A stretch of DNA of 64,000 nucleotides from Clostridium yunnanense (lineage in GTDB: Bacteria > Bacillota > Clostridia > Clostridiales > Clostridiaceae), in contig NZ_JAENHN010000028.1 of NCBI RefSeq assembly GCF_016595795.1, positions 62,001 to 126,000 of the forward strand, read 5' to 3'. How positions within the stretch are numbered: position 1 is the stretch's first letter; each line of letters starts with the position of its first letter. This document shows positions 53,879 through 63,399 of this stretch, piece after piece. The notes under the pieces were generated by a model, which did no database searches, had not been told where the DNA came from, and saw only the letters and a program-made list of their open reading frames with translations. Position numbers and translations under genes: made by a program.

Positions 53879-55015
53879 ATGCTAAAGAAAATATGTTATG
53901 AGAAACAGATGATTATAAAGATATCCAGTTTATTTTTGGTTCTTACAATTCTTAGTTCTTGTTTTAGTATAAGGCAAGTTAGTGCTGAACCTATTGTTAA
54001 GGAAGTTGCTAAGCCAATTACAAAAGAAGAAGCAACCACAATAGTACAGGATATTTTTAATAATAGAAACAAAGCAATAATAGATGGTAACATGAATTTA
54101 GTTAAGGAGTTATATGATACAAAAACAAAGTTTGGAACCTGGGCTTACGAGTATGAACAGAAAAAAGATCAATATCTTCATAATTGGCAAGAAAAGCAAG
54201 GTGCTAAGTTTGTAGAAATAGTTCCAAAGGTGGTTGTAAAAAAAGTAAGAGGTGATCAGGATAAAGCCTCTATTAGCTTTATTTGTTCTACTGAATACAA
54301 GTATATTTATGACAATGAACCTGATATAGTGAACAGCTTTAGGATAGGCACCTATCATATAATGAGCTTAGCAAAGTTAGAAGATAGGTGGATTATAAAT
54401 AAGGAGTGGTATAAAGATCCTTTTGGAGACTCTTTGGATTTAGAAAAGCTTAAGGTGGACTCTATAAAGACACATATACTTTCTCAACCAGCAAAAGATC
54501 TATCTTCCATAAATGAAAGAAGAAAAGGCGCTATGGAGTATGCATTTAGATATTGTGGAGCAGCAAGTGAAGAGATATTTGGATTCAAGTATAACAACAA
54601 ATATAGAGACTATAATCCAGAAGGAGGAGATTGCGCGAACTTTGCATCGCAGATACTATATGAAGGTGGCAAATTTAAAAAGAATGGAGCTTGGGGATAT
54701 GATAGTAGTGGTGCTACAAGAGCTTGGCTGAATGCTGATGGATTTAAAAACTATATGGTTGGAAGCGGAAGAGCTTCGGTTATAGCATATGGAAGCTACG
54801 AAAAGGTATATAAAGCATCTTATAAATTGCTCCCAGGAGATTTTGTTGCATATGAAAAAAAGGGAGACATAAATCATATTTCAGTTGTCACTGGAGCTGA
54901 TTCTAAAGGATATGCATTAGTTACTTGCCACAATAGCGATAGAAACAATGTTCCTTGGGATTTAGGTTGGAGTGATAAAAAGATAAAATACTGGCTTGTA
55001 AGAGTGCATTATTAA
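53879..55015 (+). CDS. Exported protein with C-terminal amidase domain (Amidase_6 type)
   Basis: This protein has 378 residues with a signal sequence (residues ~10-37, ending RQVSAE). Residues ~40-190 resemble the helical/NTF2-like N-terminal region of such proteins. The C-terminal ~170 carry GDCANFASQILYEGG with the catalytic cysteine, PGDFVAYEKKGDINHISVVT with histidine, and ALVTCHNSDR. These fit the cysteine amidase-like fold common in exported clostridial proteins. A role in peptidoglycan or peptide cleavage is inferred. AAAGGTGG precedes ATG 53879. Confidence 0.85.
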   Translation: MLKKICYEKQMIIKISSLFLVLTILSSCFSIRQVSAEPIVKEVAKPITKEEATTIVQDIFNNRNKAIIDGNMNLVKELYDTKTKFGTWAYEYEQKKDQYLHNWQEKQGAKFVEIVPKVVVKKVRGDQDKASISFICSTEYKYIYDNEPDIVNSFRIGTYHIMSLAKLEDRWIINKEWYKDPFGDSLDLEKLKVDSIKTHILSQPAKDLSSINERRKGAMEYAFRYCGAASEEIFGFKYNNKYRDYNPEGGDCANFASQILYEGGKFKKNGAWGYDSSGATRAWLNADGFKNYMVGSGRASVIAYGSYEKVYKASYKLLPGDFVAYEKKGDINHISVVTGADSKGYALVTCHNSDRNNVPWDLGWSDKKIKYWLVRVHY

Positions 55016-55049
55016 AATAAGTAATCGTAACAAGATTATACAGTTGATT

Positions 55050-55091
55050 AATAATAGGTTCATTTATGCTGATATAAATGAACCTATTATT
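55050..55091. terminator. Long hairpin after the amidase-domain gene
   Basis: Perfect 18-bp arms AATAATAGGTTCATTTAT and ATAAATGAACCTATTATT have a 6-base loop. No T-run follows, so it may be a 3'-end stabiliser rather than a terminator. Confidence 0.65.
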
Positions 55092-55147
55092 ATGATGATT
55101 CATATAAATGGTATGTAAAATATTTTTTAAGTAGAGTTGATTTTATA

Positions 55148-56164
55148 ATGAGGATAGATTTTGACTATAATAAAAAAACTATAAAATGTGTTGAAGGATA
55201 TATATTAAAAGGAAGCAACTATAGAGCTAATTATACAAGATTTAAAACCTTATATAGCTCTCCAGCACCTGGAACTGAAACTGTAGAAGTATATAACTTT
55301 GAACCTAAGAAAGAAGTAAAAGCTTCTGCTATTCTTTTACATGGGCTCGGTAGCAGGAATATAAAGTTTTTACTTTGGATGGGTGCCCATTTAGCATCAG
55401 CAGGAGTTTACTGCTCAATACCAGTAATACCTGGAAACTATACAAGAGTTGAAAATGATTCAGTAAGTGGAAGAAGCTTTCTGTATCCAGAGATAAGAGT
55501 AATGTATAAGTTTTGGCAGCATGCTGTAGTAGATGTTATGAGTACAATTGATTATCTAGAACAAAAGAAGGTGTGGACCCAAAATAACTGTATAATGGGG
55601 TATTGTCTTGGCGGAATGCTTTCATCAATTGTGGCTTCCTTAGATAAAAGGATAGATCAAGTTATGTTTATGACTACAGGAGGTTACTTTCCCAAGATAA
55701 TACATCAATCACCAGCAGCAGGTTTTGCAAGAAAATTATTTAAAGAGGATCATAGAGATATACACTATTTATACGATAAAGAAAGATTGTTTGAAACTTA
55801 TGAGAGACAATTACCAAGTGTTAGAGCTATGTCATTAAATGAGCTGATTAACAATGATGAGATACATCCACTTTTTAAAATTGACCCACTATCCTACGCA
55901 AGTAATCTGAAAAAAGAAAGAGTAACTATTATAGATGCATTGTTGGATGAGGTTATCCCTATTGGTAGCAGAATGTCGCTTCTTAGAGAAATGAGAGGAG
56001 CATCTAGATATATACTGCCTATGACCCATGGAAGCTGGTTACCTTTTGAAATACTATTAGCTCAATATATTTTATATAAAGTAAATATTGCTGATAAAAT
56101 TAGCTTAAAACAAGTGAAAAAGAAGTTAAAACTGGATAAAGATTTCTTTTTTAATGAAGATTAA
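55148..56164 (+). CDS. Alpha/beta hydrolase with cysteine nucleophile elbow
   Basis: This 338-residue protein has an alpha/beta-hydrolase fold: oxyanion segment ILLHGLGSRN, nucleophile elbow IMGYCLGGMLSS, acid loop IDALLDEVIPIGSR and late histidine MTHGSW. The elbow has C153 where most esterases have serine. The string GYCLGG is the one seen in dienelactone hydrolases, but the rest of the protein is much longer and diverges. No signal peptide is seen, so it is probably cytoplasmic despite lying between cell-wall genes. The substrate is unknown. Confidence 0.8.
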   Translation: MRIDFDYNKKTIKCVEGYILKGSNYRANYTRFKTLYSSPAPGTETVEVYNFEPKKEVKASAILLHGLGSRNIKFLLWMGAHLASAGVYCSIPVIPGNYTRVENDSVSGRSFLYPEIRVMYKFWQHAVVDVMSTIDYLEQKKVWTQNNCIMGYCLGGMLSSIVASLDKRIDQVMFMTTGGYFPKIIHQSPAAGFARKLFKEDHRDIHYLYDKERLFETYERQLPSVRAMSLNELINNDEIHPLFKIDPLSYASNLKKERVTIIDALLDEVIPIGSRMSLLREMRGASRYILPMTHGSWLPFEILLAQYILYKVNIADKISLKQVKKKLKLDKDFFFNED

Positions 56165-56378
56165 AGTTAAATATGAAATTTTATGGTTAAAATTACTACT
56201 TTTTTTCATAAATTGGACACAAATATTTCTTTATAAGTTATAATTGAATAAGAAGTAATAAAATTCATCATAGTTTTGCAGCATATTTATCTTTATATAT
56301 GCTCGAAAATTTCATAATTAGTGGTATTTTGGCACATATATAAAGGGTAATAAATGTTATTAATGGGGGGACAATCAG

Positions 56379-58700
56379 TTGAATAGAAAAAAGATATTAC
56401 AGTTGTTACTAGCTACATCTGCAATAGCATCTACTATTGGATTTACAAATCAATACGTTCATGCTACAGAACAAACTCAAGTTCAAAAAGCTCAAGTTAA
56501 TTCCGTAAGCTACCATAATATTATGGGAAGCTCAGAGGCAAGCAAAGAACAAATGATAAATTACTTTAAGTCTTCAAAAATAAGTAATTATCAATTATCT
56601 GTTTCTATAGATGACTTTGTTAACATTGCTTATGAGGAGGCTCAAGCAGAGGGTGTAAGAGGAGATATAGTGGTAGCCCAGGCTTTTTTAGAGACTGGAT
56701 ACTTTAGATATAATGATGGAAAAGGAATAGTTACTGCAGAAGACAATAATTTTGCTGGAATAGGTGCTATAGGCACAGATCAAAGTCGTAGTAAGTTTAA
56801 GGATGTAAGAGAAGGACTTAGAGCACAAGTTCAACATCTAAAGGCTTACGCATCAACAGAACCATTAAAAAATGAAAAAGTAGATCCAAGATTTCAGCTT
56901 GTTACGAGAGGTAGTGCGAAGAGCTTGGAAGAATTAGGTGGCAAGTGGGCGTGTCCAGGATACGATACAACAGCTTACAGTTCTTTTGAAGAAGCATTAA
57001 ATTCTGGAGAGACATATGGTCAAAGAATATACTCTATTATTGGGAGAGCAATTGGTGTAAACAATACAACAAAGAGCAGTGGTAATATTACTGAGATAAA
57101 GCAAGCTAGTTCGGAAAAGGGACAAGTTGTAAATGTCAGTACTAATCTCAGAATGAGGCAAAGTGCTTCAACAGATTCTCCAGTTATATCATATCTAAAT
57201 AATGGGCAAACATTTGATATAAAAGGAGTAGCAGGTGATTGGTATTACATAAATATAGATGGAAAGTTAGGATACATCCACAAAGATTATGTGAAGGAAA
57301 CACCGACTACAACTGTTGTAGTATTAGCGCCAGCGTCTACTAATAGTAATGTTTCAGCAGTTACTCAGACTTCAACAGTACAGACAACTACTACTCAAGC
57401 TAAAGGTCAAGTTATAAATGTAAGTACTAGTTTGAGAATGAGACAACTAGCTAATATAGGATCAGCTGTAATAGGATATTTGAATAATGGACAAACCTTT
57501 GATATAAAAGAAAAAAGCGGAGACTGGTACTATATAAAACTTAATGATAAGCTTGGGTATGTTCATAAGGATTATGTTAAGGAAATTAGCGCTACTACTG
57601 AGACAAGTACTCCAGCTAATAATAATCAAAATACAAGCAATAATACCAATCAATCAAACACAAACCAACAAAATAATCAACCGACAAGTACGGTAGAGAA
57701 ACCTTCCAAAGGACAAGTTATAAATATAAGCACTACTTTAAGAATAAGACAGAGTGCTAATACAAGTTCAGCAATTATTGGATACTTGTATAACGGACAA
57801 GCTATTGATATTAAAGAAGTTAGTGGAGATTGGTACTATATACAGGTTGCTAACAGAACTGGTTATGTGAATAAGCAGTATGTAAAAGTTACAGAAACAT
57901 CTAATAGCACTACTGGACAAAAGCCAACGGATTCTCAAAATGCACCTATAGTGCAACCACCAACAACTCAGGTTCCTACAACACAGCAACCACAAACGCC
58001 ACAAATCCCACAAGTAACAGTTCAAACTGGTATGGTTTATAACGTTACAACGAATCTTAGATTAAGAAGTAAAGCAAGTAGTGATTCAAGTGTAGTTGCA
58101 TATATACTTCCTAATCAAACATTTAAGATATTGGGTAGTTCAGGTGATTGGTTCAACATAGACTTCAATGGAAAGACTGGATATGTGAGTAAGGCTTATG
58201 CAAAAGTAGTTTCTGAAACAAATGTACCAGGAAATGTTATTACAAACAATGAATTCCAAGAGGTATATAATGTGTTAAAGAATCAGATAGGAACTCCTTA
58301 TATATATGGAGGTTATGGACAAGAAATTACCTCAAGTCTTATTGACCTACTTAAGAAAGCATTTCCTAGTCAAGCTACTAGAGGAATGTATGATAGTGTA
58401 CCTGTGCAATTTATTAATAAAGGTTACAAAGCCTTTGATTGTTCTGGCCTTATGCAATGGGGATTTAAACAAGCAGGAATTAATATAGGAAGAACTACTT
58501 ACGATCAAATTAATAATGGTAAAGAAGTAAGCAAAGATGAAGTTAAGCCAGGAGATTTATTATTCTATTCTGACATAAGCCATGTAGGTATGTATGTGGG
58601 GGATGGAAAATGGATAGAGGCTCCAAACTCTAAGAGTTTTGTAAGAGTTGTAGAGGTACCATGGAATAAGATTGGAAGAGTAAGAAGAATAATAAATTAG
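56379..58700 (+). CDS. Secreted peptidoglycan hydrolase: glucosaminidase + 4 SH3 + NlpC/P60
   Basis: The start TTG 56379 follows GGGGGG. The protein has 773 residues with a signal peptide ending VHATEQ. Residues ~60-225 form a GH73-type N-acetylglucosaminidase (AQAFLETGYFRYNDGKG, NNFAGIGAIG). Four bacterial SH3 repeats start near 247, 342, 444 and 549 (each ..VNVSTNLRMRQ.. to ..GYVHKDYVK). They are joined by Thr/Gln/Pro-rich linkers. The C-terminal NlpC/P60 endopeptidase has C688 (FDCSG) and H735 (SHVGMY). Two different cutting activities and four wall-binding modules suggest a major autolysin. Monocistronic. Confidence 0.93.
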   Translation: MNRKKILQLLLATSAIASTIGFTNQYVHATEQTQVQKAQVNSVSYHNIMGSSEASKEQMINYFKSSKISNYQLSVSIDDFVNIAYEEAQAEGVRGDIVVAQAFLETGYFRYNDGKGIVTAEDNNFAGIGAIGTDQSRSKFKDVREGLRAQVQHLKAYASTEPLKNEKVDPRFQLVTRGSAKSLEELGGKWACPGYDTTAYSSFEEALNSGETYGQRIYSIIGRAIGVNNTTKSSGNITEIKQASSEKGQVVNVSTNLRMRQSASTDSPVISYLNNGQTFDIKGVAGDWYYINIDGKLGYIHKDYVKETPTTTVVVLAPASTNSNVSAVTQTSTVQTTTTQAKGQVINVSTSLRMRQLANIGSAVIGYLNNGQTFDIKEKSGDWYYIKLNDKLGYVHKDYVKEISATTETSTPANNNQNTSNNTNQSNTNQQNNQPTSTVEKPSKGQVINISTTLRIRQSANTSSAIIGYLYNGQAIDIKEVSGDWYYIQVANRTGYVNKQYVKVTETSNSTTGQKPTDSQNAPIVQPPTTQVPTTQQPQTPQIPQVTVQTGMVYNVTTNLRLRSKASSDSSVVAYILPNQTFKILGSSGDWFNIDFNGKTGYVSKAYAKVVSETNVPGNVITNNEFQEVYNVLKNQIGTPYIYGGYGQEITSSLIDLLKKAFPSQATRGMYDSVPVQFINKGYKAFDCSGLMQWGFKQAGINIGRTTYDQINNGKEVSKDEVKPGDLLFYSDISHVGMYVGDGKWIEAPNSKSFVRVVEVPWNKIGRVRRIIN

Positions 58701-58765
58701 CTAAGTTTTTATTAGTTTTATGTTTGAAAATTGTTGTGAAATTAAATATTTTTTTAAAAATTAAG

Positions 58766-58801
58766 AAGTTATTCATATTAAGTTATGAGTAACTTTTTTT
58801 G
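58766..58801 (+). terminator. Terminator after the autolysin gene
   Basis: AAGTTATTCATA and TATGAGTAACTT (G-U allowed) are followed by T7. Confidence 0.8.
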
Positions 58802-59066
58802 TATAGGAATAAGTCATGAATACAAGAGATCCACAAAGTATAATTAAAAAAGATTGTTCTTTTCTGTAGAAAAATATAAAAACTTTATGTATGGTAAACC
58901 TAAAAATTTGATGGATTTATTGGGTGTCTAACATAATAATTTTAAATTTAGTTTTTGGAAATAGGTAATTACGTGTAAAGTAGCCAACACGTAAATGAAT
59001 ACTTAATTTTTTTTAAGCAACAATATAGTATATATAAAAATTTAAAAAACTTAAAACTTTCTTAGG

Positions 59067-59086
59067 TTAAGCTAAGCTTAGCTTAA
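59067..59086. promoter_or_regulatory. 20-bp perfect palindrome upstream of the spore-surface gene
   Basis: TTAAGCTAAGCTTAGCTTAA is self-complementary throughout and lies 74 bases before the start at 59160. It is a possible operator for an unknown regulator. Confidence 0.5.
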
Positions 59087-59159
59087 AACAATGATTATAG
59101 ACGTATTAATCAAGGTTAATGGGTCTAAAGCTTAAATTTTTAGAGGAGGATTGATTATT

Positions 59160-59327
59160 ATGGCTGATAATAGATATAAAGAACATGATATGGCAAAGCC
59201 AATAGAAAGACATGATACAGCTGCATGGGCCAATATCGCAGATACTAAAGAAGTTTCTAATGTTGAGATTCCAAGTGAATTAGATGTTAGAAATGCTAAA
59301 GAGTGGGTAGATACAAATCAAAAATAG
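59160..59327 (+). CDS. DUF3787 / CDIF630_02480-family small spore-surface protein
   Basis: This 55-residue protein has its ATG at 59160 after AGAGGAGG. The sequence has KPIERHDTAAWANI followed by VSNVEIPSELDVRNAKEWVD, the conserved core of a small clostridial family described at the spore surface in Clostridioides difficile. It is hydrophilic and lacks a signal peptide or cysteines. It has its own terminator. It supports a spore-forming host. Assignment is by recalled consensus, so the name is likely but not certain. Confidence 0.8.
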   Translation: MADNRYKEHDMAKPIERHDTAAWANIADTKEVSNVEIPSELDVRNAKEWVDTNQK

Positions 59328-59333
59328 TAATTA

Positions 59334-59365
59334 AAAAAGAGAGAACTCGATGTTCTCTCTTTTTA
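59334..59365. terminator. Bidirectional terminator between the spore-surface gene and nifJ
   Basis: AAAAAGAGAGAAC-TCGAT-GTTCTCTCTTTTT lies between convergent genes. Confidence 0.92.
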
Positions 59366-59401
59366 ATTCACTTATTTAACTACTTAATTTATTGAGGTGG
59401 T

Positions 59402-62400
59402 TTAATAAGTCTGCTCTGCTAGTCGTTTATAGTTATTATAACGTTCTCTAGCATCCTTCTCCGCAATCTCCCATGCATGCTCAGCAGCATCAGGGAATAC
59501 ATTCATTAAGGATGTATAACGAACTTCGCTATTTAGGAATTCTTTGTAAGGTTTTGTTGGTTCTTTAGAATCCAAGACAAATGGATTCTTTCCTTCTTCT
59601 TTAAGAAGAGGATTATATCTATAAAGATGCCAATAACCTGCTTCAACAGCTTTTTTCTCTTGAGCCATACTAGTTCCCATACCTGTCTTTATACCATGGC
59701 TTATACATGGTGCATAAGCTATTATTAGAGAAGGTCCCTTATAAGCTTCAGCTTCAGCAATAGCTTTTATAGTTTGGTTCATATTTGCTCCCATAGCTAT
59801 TTGAGTTACATAAACATTACCATAAGTCATAGCCATAGCACCAAGATCTTTCTTCTTAGATCTCTTTCCACCAGCAGCAAACTTAGCAACTGCCGCAGTT
59901 GGAGTAGATTTAGAAGATTGACCTCCTGTGTTTGAGTAAATTTCTGTATCCATTACAAATATATTGACATCCTCACCACTAGAAATTACTTGGTCTAGAC
60001 CTCCGTAACCTATATCATAAGCCCATCCATCTCCACCAATTAACCACTGAGACTTTTTAACTAGGTAATCTTTCTTTTCTAAGATTTCTTTAAGTGCTGG
60101 ATCTTTATTAAAATCTTCTGCTTCTATAGCTGCTATAACATTTTCTGAAACTTCTCTAGATTTATCACCATCTTCCATTGCTTCTAACCAAGCAGTGAAG
60201 GTAGATTTAATATTCTCACTCTTTCCATTTTTTAAATATTCATCCATAAGTTGAGCTATTCTAGATCTCATTTGTTTTACAGCTAAATACATACCGAAAC
60301 CATATTCAGCATTGTTTTCAAATAAAGAGTTACCCCAAGATGGACCTTTTCCTAAAGCATTTGTTGTATAAGGCATTGCTGGAGCGCTTCCACCCCAAAT
60401 TGATGAACAGCCTGTAGCATTTGCTATCATCATTCTGTCGCCAAATAATTGAGTTAAGAGTCTGATATATGGAGTTTCTCCACAACCTGGGCATGCGCCA
60501 TGGAATTCTAGTAAAGGTCGCGCAAATTGACTTCCCTTTACAGTCTTTCTATCCATTAAGCTATCTTTATTAGTAACTGTCATAGCAAATTCCCAGTTTT
60601 CAGATTGAAGCTGGATTTGTTCATCTGCAGGTTTCATAATTAAAGCTTTTCCTGGTGCAGGACATATGTCAGCACAGTTACCACAACCAGTACAATCAAG
60701 AGGACTTATCTGTATACGGAATTCTAAACCTTCAAGTCCTTTACCAACAGCCTTTTTGGTCTCAAAGGTATCTAAAGCTTTTTGCTTTTCGTTTTCGTCT
60801 AAAAGACTAGCTCTTATAACTGCATGTGGACATACATAAGCACATTGATTACATTGGATACATTTATCCATCTGCCATTCAGGAATAGTAATTGCTATAC
60901 CGCGTTTTTCATATTTAGTAGTCCCAACAGGGAAGGTTCCATCTTCCATACCATTAAATGCACTTACTGGAAGTTCATCACCTTCATGTCTAGCCATAGG
61001 TCTTTGAATATTTTTAATAAAGTCAGGTTCATCTTTTATAGGTCCTAAGTCATCAGTAGCTGTTTTCCAAGATTCAGGGACATTAACTTTGATAAGAGCA
61101 TCGATACCTTTATCTATTGCAGCTTGATTCATTTTTACTACTTTTTCGCCTTTTTTACCATAAGTTTTTTCAACTGACTTCTTTAGTAAATCAACTGCTT
61201 GTTCTACAGGAATTACATTAGCTAGTTTGAAGAAAGCAGATTGCATTATCATATTTATTCTTCCGCCTAGGCCAATAGATTGAGCGATACCGATAGCATC
61301 GATAACATAGAAGTTTATATTGTTTTCAGCTATAGATTTCTTTAAAGTAGCAGGTAATCTTTTCTCTAATTCTTCGCCAGTCCATGGACAATTAAGTACG
61401 AAAGAACCATTCTTTTTTATCCCTTTTAATACATCAAAGTTATATATAAATGATTTGTTGTGGCATGCAATATAGTCAGCATTGTATATAAGATATGGAG
61501 ATTTGATTCTTTGTTTTCCAAATCTTAAATGAGATATAGTGCTTCCTCCAGATTTTTTACTGTCATAGGAGAAATATGCTTGAGCAAATAAATCAGTATT
61601 ATCTCCAATAATCTTTACAGCGGTTTTATTGGCACCTACAGTACCATCAGAGCCTAAGCCCCAGAACTTACAACTAATAGTTCCTTCTGGTGTAGTGTCT
61701 ATAATATCTTCTTCTGGAAGAGAAGTATGTGTGACATCGTCAACAATACCAATAGTAAACCCATTCTTAGGTTCATTCTGCTTTAGATTATTGAATACTG
61801 CTATTATTTGAGATGGGGTAGTGTCTTTTGAGGCTAATCCGTATCTACCACCAACTATAGTAGGTTTCATATCGTTGTTATAGAATACATTACATACATC
61901 AAGATATAAAGGTTCACCAGGAGCACCAGGCTCTTTAGTTCTATCTAAAACTGAAATTTTCTTCACAGTTTTAGGAACAGCATTCATAAAGTAATTTTGA
62001 CAGAATGGTCTGTAAAGATGAACTTTTATAACCCCTACCTTTTCGCCTTTTCCTCTAAGGTAGTCAATAGTTTCTTCTATAGTATCGCAAACTGATCCCA
62101 TTGCAACTATTATATTTTCTGCATCAGGGTCTCCATAATAATCAAATGGATGATAGGCTCTTCCAGTAATTTTTTCTATTTCTCTCATATAGTTTTCTAC
62201 TATATCAGGAACTTGTTCGTAAAATTTATTTGCAGCTTCTCTTTCTTGAAAATATATATCTGGATTTTGAGCAGTTCCTCTAACTGTTGGATGCTCTGGA
62301 TTAAGAGCTCTAGATCTAAATTGATTTATAGCATCGTAATCGACTAGTTTTGCAACATCCTCATAAGCTATTGGTTCTATCTTTTGATATTCGTGAGATG

Positions 62401-62926
62401 TTCTAAAACCATCAAAAAAGTGTAGGAATGGAATTCTGCTCTTAATTGATGCCAGATGTGATACATTTGTTAAATCCATTACTTCTTGAACGTTTGAAGA
62501 TGCGAGTAGAGCAACTCCTGTCTGTCTAGTAGCCATTACGTCCTGGTGATCACCGAATATAGATAGAGCATGAGTAGCTATAGCTCTAGCTGTTACATGG
62601 AACACTCCAGGCAATAATTCACCAGCCACTTTATAAAGCACAGGTATCATCAAAAGTAATCCTTGAGAAGCTGTATATGTAGTAGTTAAAGCTCCAGAAA
62701 CTAAGGAACCATGAACTGCACCAGCGGCACCAGCTTCTGATTGCATCTCTACTACTCTAACTGGCTGACCGAATAAATTCTTTTTTCCATGAGCAGCCCA
62801 TTCATCAACTCCTTCTGCCATAGGTGTAGAAGGGGTTATTGGATATATAGCTGCAACGTCTGTAAAAGCATAAGATGCCTCAGCAGCAGCTTGATTTCCA
62901 TCCATTGTTTTCATAACTTTAGTCAC
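59402..62926 (-). CDS. nifJ: Pyruvate:ferredoxin (flavodoxin) oxidoreductase
   Basis: This 1174-residue homodimeric PFOR converts pyruvate and CoA to acetyl-CoA and CO2 while reducing ferredoxin, the core of clostridial energy metabolism. The start is GTG 62926, eight bases after GGAGG. Domains in order: pyrimidine-binding TPP domain (AAAEASYAFTDVAAIYPITP), central domains, a two-cluster ferredoxin domain near residues 690-755 (CIQCNQCAYVCPH and CTGCGNCADICPAPG), and the pyrophosphate-binding TPP domain with GDGWAYDIGYGG (~972). The extra C-terminal region is present. Length is standard. Monocistronic. Confidence 0.98.
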   Translation of the reverse strand: MTKVMKTMDGNQAAAEASYAFTDVAAIYPITPSTPMAEGVDEWAAHGKKNLFGQPVRVVEMQSEAGAAGAVHGSLVSGALTTTYTASQGLLLMIPVLYKVAGELLPGVFHVTARAIATHALSIFGDHQDVMATRQTGVALLASSNVQEVMDLTNVSHLASIKSRIPFLHFFDGFRTSHEYQKIEPIAYEDVAKLVDYDAINQFRSRALNPEHPTVRGTAQNPDIYFQEREAANKFYEQVPDIVENYMREIEKITGRAYHPFDYYGDPDAENIIVAMGSVCDTIEETIDYLRGKGEKVGVIKVHLYRPFCQNYFMNAVPKTVKKISVLDRTKEPGAPGEPLYLDVCNVFYNNDMKPTIVGGRYGLASKDTTPSQIIAVFNNLKQNEPKNGFTIGIVDDVTHTSLPEEDIIDTTPEGTISCKFWGLGSDGTVGANKTAVKIIGDNTDLFAQAYFSYDSKKSGGSTISHLRFGKQRIKSPYLIYNADYIACHNKSFIYNFDVLKGIKKNGSFVLNCPWTGEELEKRLPATLKKSIAENNINFYVIDAIGIAQSIGLGGRINMIMQSAFFKLANVIPVEQAVDLLKKSVEKTYGKKGEKVVKMNQAAIDKGIDALIKVNVPESWKTATDDLGPIKDEPDFIKNIQRPMARHEGDELPVSAFNGMEDGTFPVGTTKYEKRGIAITIPEWQMDKCIQCNQCAYVCPHAVIRASLLDENEKQKALDTFETKKAVGKGLEGLEFRIQISPLDCTGCGNCADICPAPGKALIMKPADEQIQLQSENWEFAMTVTNKDSLMDRKTVKGSQFARPLLEFHGACPGCGETPYIRLLTQLFGDRMMIANATGCSSIWGGSAPAMPYTTNALGKGPSWGNSLFENNAEYGFGMYLAVKQMRSRIAQLMDEYLKNGKSENIKSTFTAWLEAMEDGDKSREVSENVIAAIEAEDFNKDPALKEILEKKDYLVKKSQWLIGGDGWAYDIGYGGLDQVISSGEDVNIFVMDTEIYSNTGGQSSKSTPTAAVAKFAAGGKRSKKKDLGAMAMTYGNVYVTQIAMGANMNQTIKAIAEAEAYKGPSLIIAYAPCISHGIKTGMGTSMAQEKKAVEAGYWHLYRYNPLLKEEGKNPFVLDSKEPTKPYKEFLNSEVRYTSLMNVFPDAAEHAWEIAEKDARERYNNYKRLAEQTY

Positions 62927-63051
62927 AGAAAGTACCTCCTTTTAATATCGATCTGAATATGCGTACTTTCATAGTATCTACTAGTTATTACTAATAAATG
63001 CATAAAAAATAAAGAAAATGGCTTGAGTGTTTCAAAATTTATATTCATATA

Positions 63052-63143
63052 GATAAACTACTTCATATTAGAATTTATCCAAATAAAGATTCGTAGAACC
63101 ATCGAAATCTTTATTTGGAGTTTAATGACTGAAGTAGTTTATC
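63052..63143. repeat. Family D palindromic element
   Basis: The outer arms GATAAACTACTTCA and TGAAGTAGTTTATC are perfect over 14 bp. The inner arms TCCAAATAAAGAT and ATCTTTATTTGGA are perfect over 13 bp. Total length is 92 bp. The outer arm is 11/14 identical to the family B arm GATGTACCACTTCA. Confidence 0.8.
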
Positions 63144-63154
63144 AGTTCAAAGGA

Positions 63155-63260
63155 ATAGATAATCCAGTTCTGGCTAATAAAACTAGGCGATATTTCTGTT
63201 AACTATTAATGGCAATAGGATTATAAGATATAGATTCTATTTGGAACTGGTTTATCTATA
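63155..63260. repeat. Family C palindrome-ended element, copy 2
   Basis: The arms ATAGATAATCCAGTTC and GAACTGGTTTATCTATA enclose a 106-bp unit similar throughout to 52641-52746. A long hairpin lies just upstream here too. Confidence 0.85.
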
Positions 63261-63342
63261 AATAATTCTATAAAATCACTGTGTTGAAATTGAGTGGTTA
63301 ACCATCGACTTTTAAGTATAATTGGGAAGATAAAGCTGTTAA

Positions 63343-63383
63343 AAAGAGTATCATATGGAGTTAATGCTCCATATGATACTCTT
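63343..63383 (-). terminator. Terminator of the truncated chemoreceptor gene
   Basis: Perfect 18-bp arms AAAGAGTATCATATGGAG and CTCCATATGATACTCTTT are followed on the minus strand by TTAACAG. The stem is strong. Confidence 0.85.
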
Positions 63384-63399
63384 TGACTAATATATGGGG

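Larger units (their letters stand above)
58701..59159. other. Intergenic region before the spore-surface gene
   Basis: These 459 bases hold the terminator at 58766-58801, an inverted repeat TTACGTGT/ACACGTAA (58969-58976 and 58987-58994) and the palindrome at 59067-59086. No further gene is visible. Confidence 0.55.
62927..63399. other. Intergenic region upstream of nifJ with structured elements
   Basis: This 473-base gap holds the nifJ promoter region, the palindromic element at 63052-63143, family C copy 2 at 63155-63260 and the receptor terminator. No ORF with a ribosome binding site is seen. Confidence 0.6.

Noticed and set aside
54513-54731. 72-codon ORF inside the amidase-domain gene
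   Set aside because: It is out of frame with a gene that has clear domain motifs, and has no ribosome binding site.
56165-56378. Possible c-di-AMP (ydaO-type) riboswitch before the autolysin gene
   Set aside because: Such riboswitches often precede similar autolysins, but the leader lacks the conserved GC-rich cores and pseudoknot sequences.
58801-58870. 17-codon ORF at 58816
   Set aside because: No ribosome binding site, low-complexity neighbourhood and no terminator of its own.
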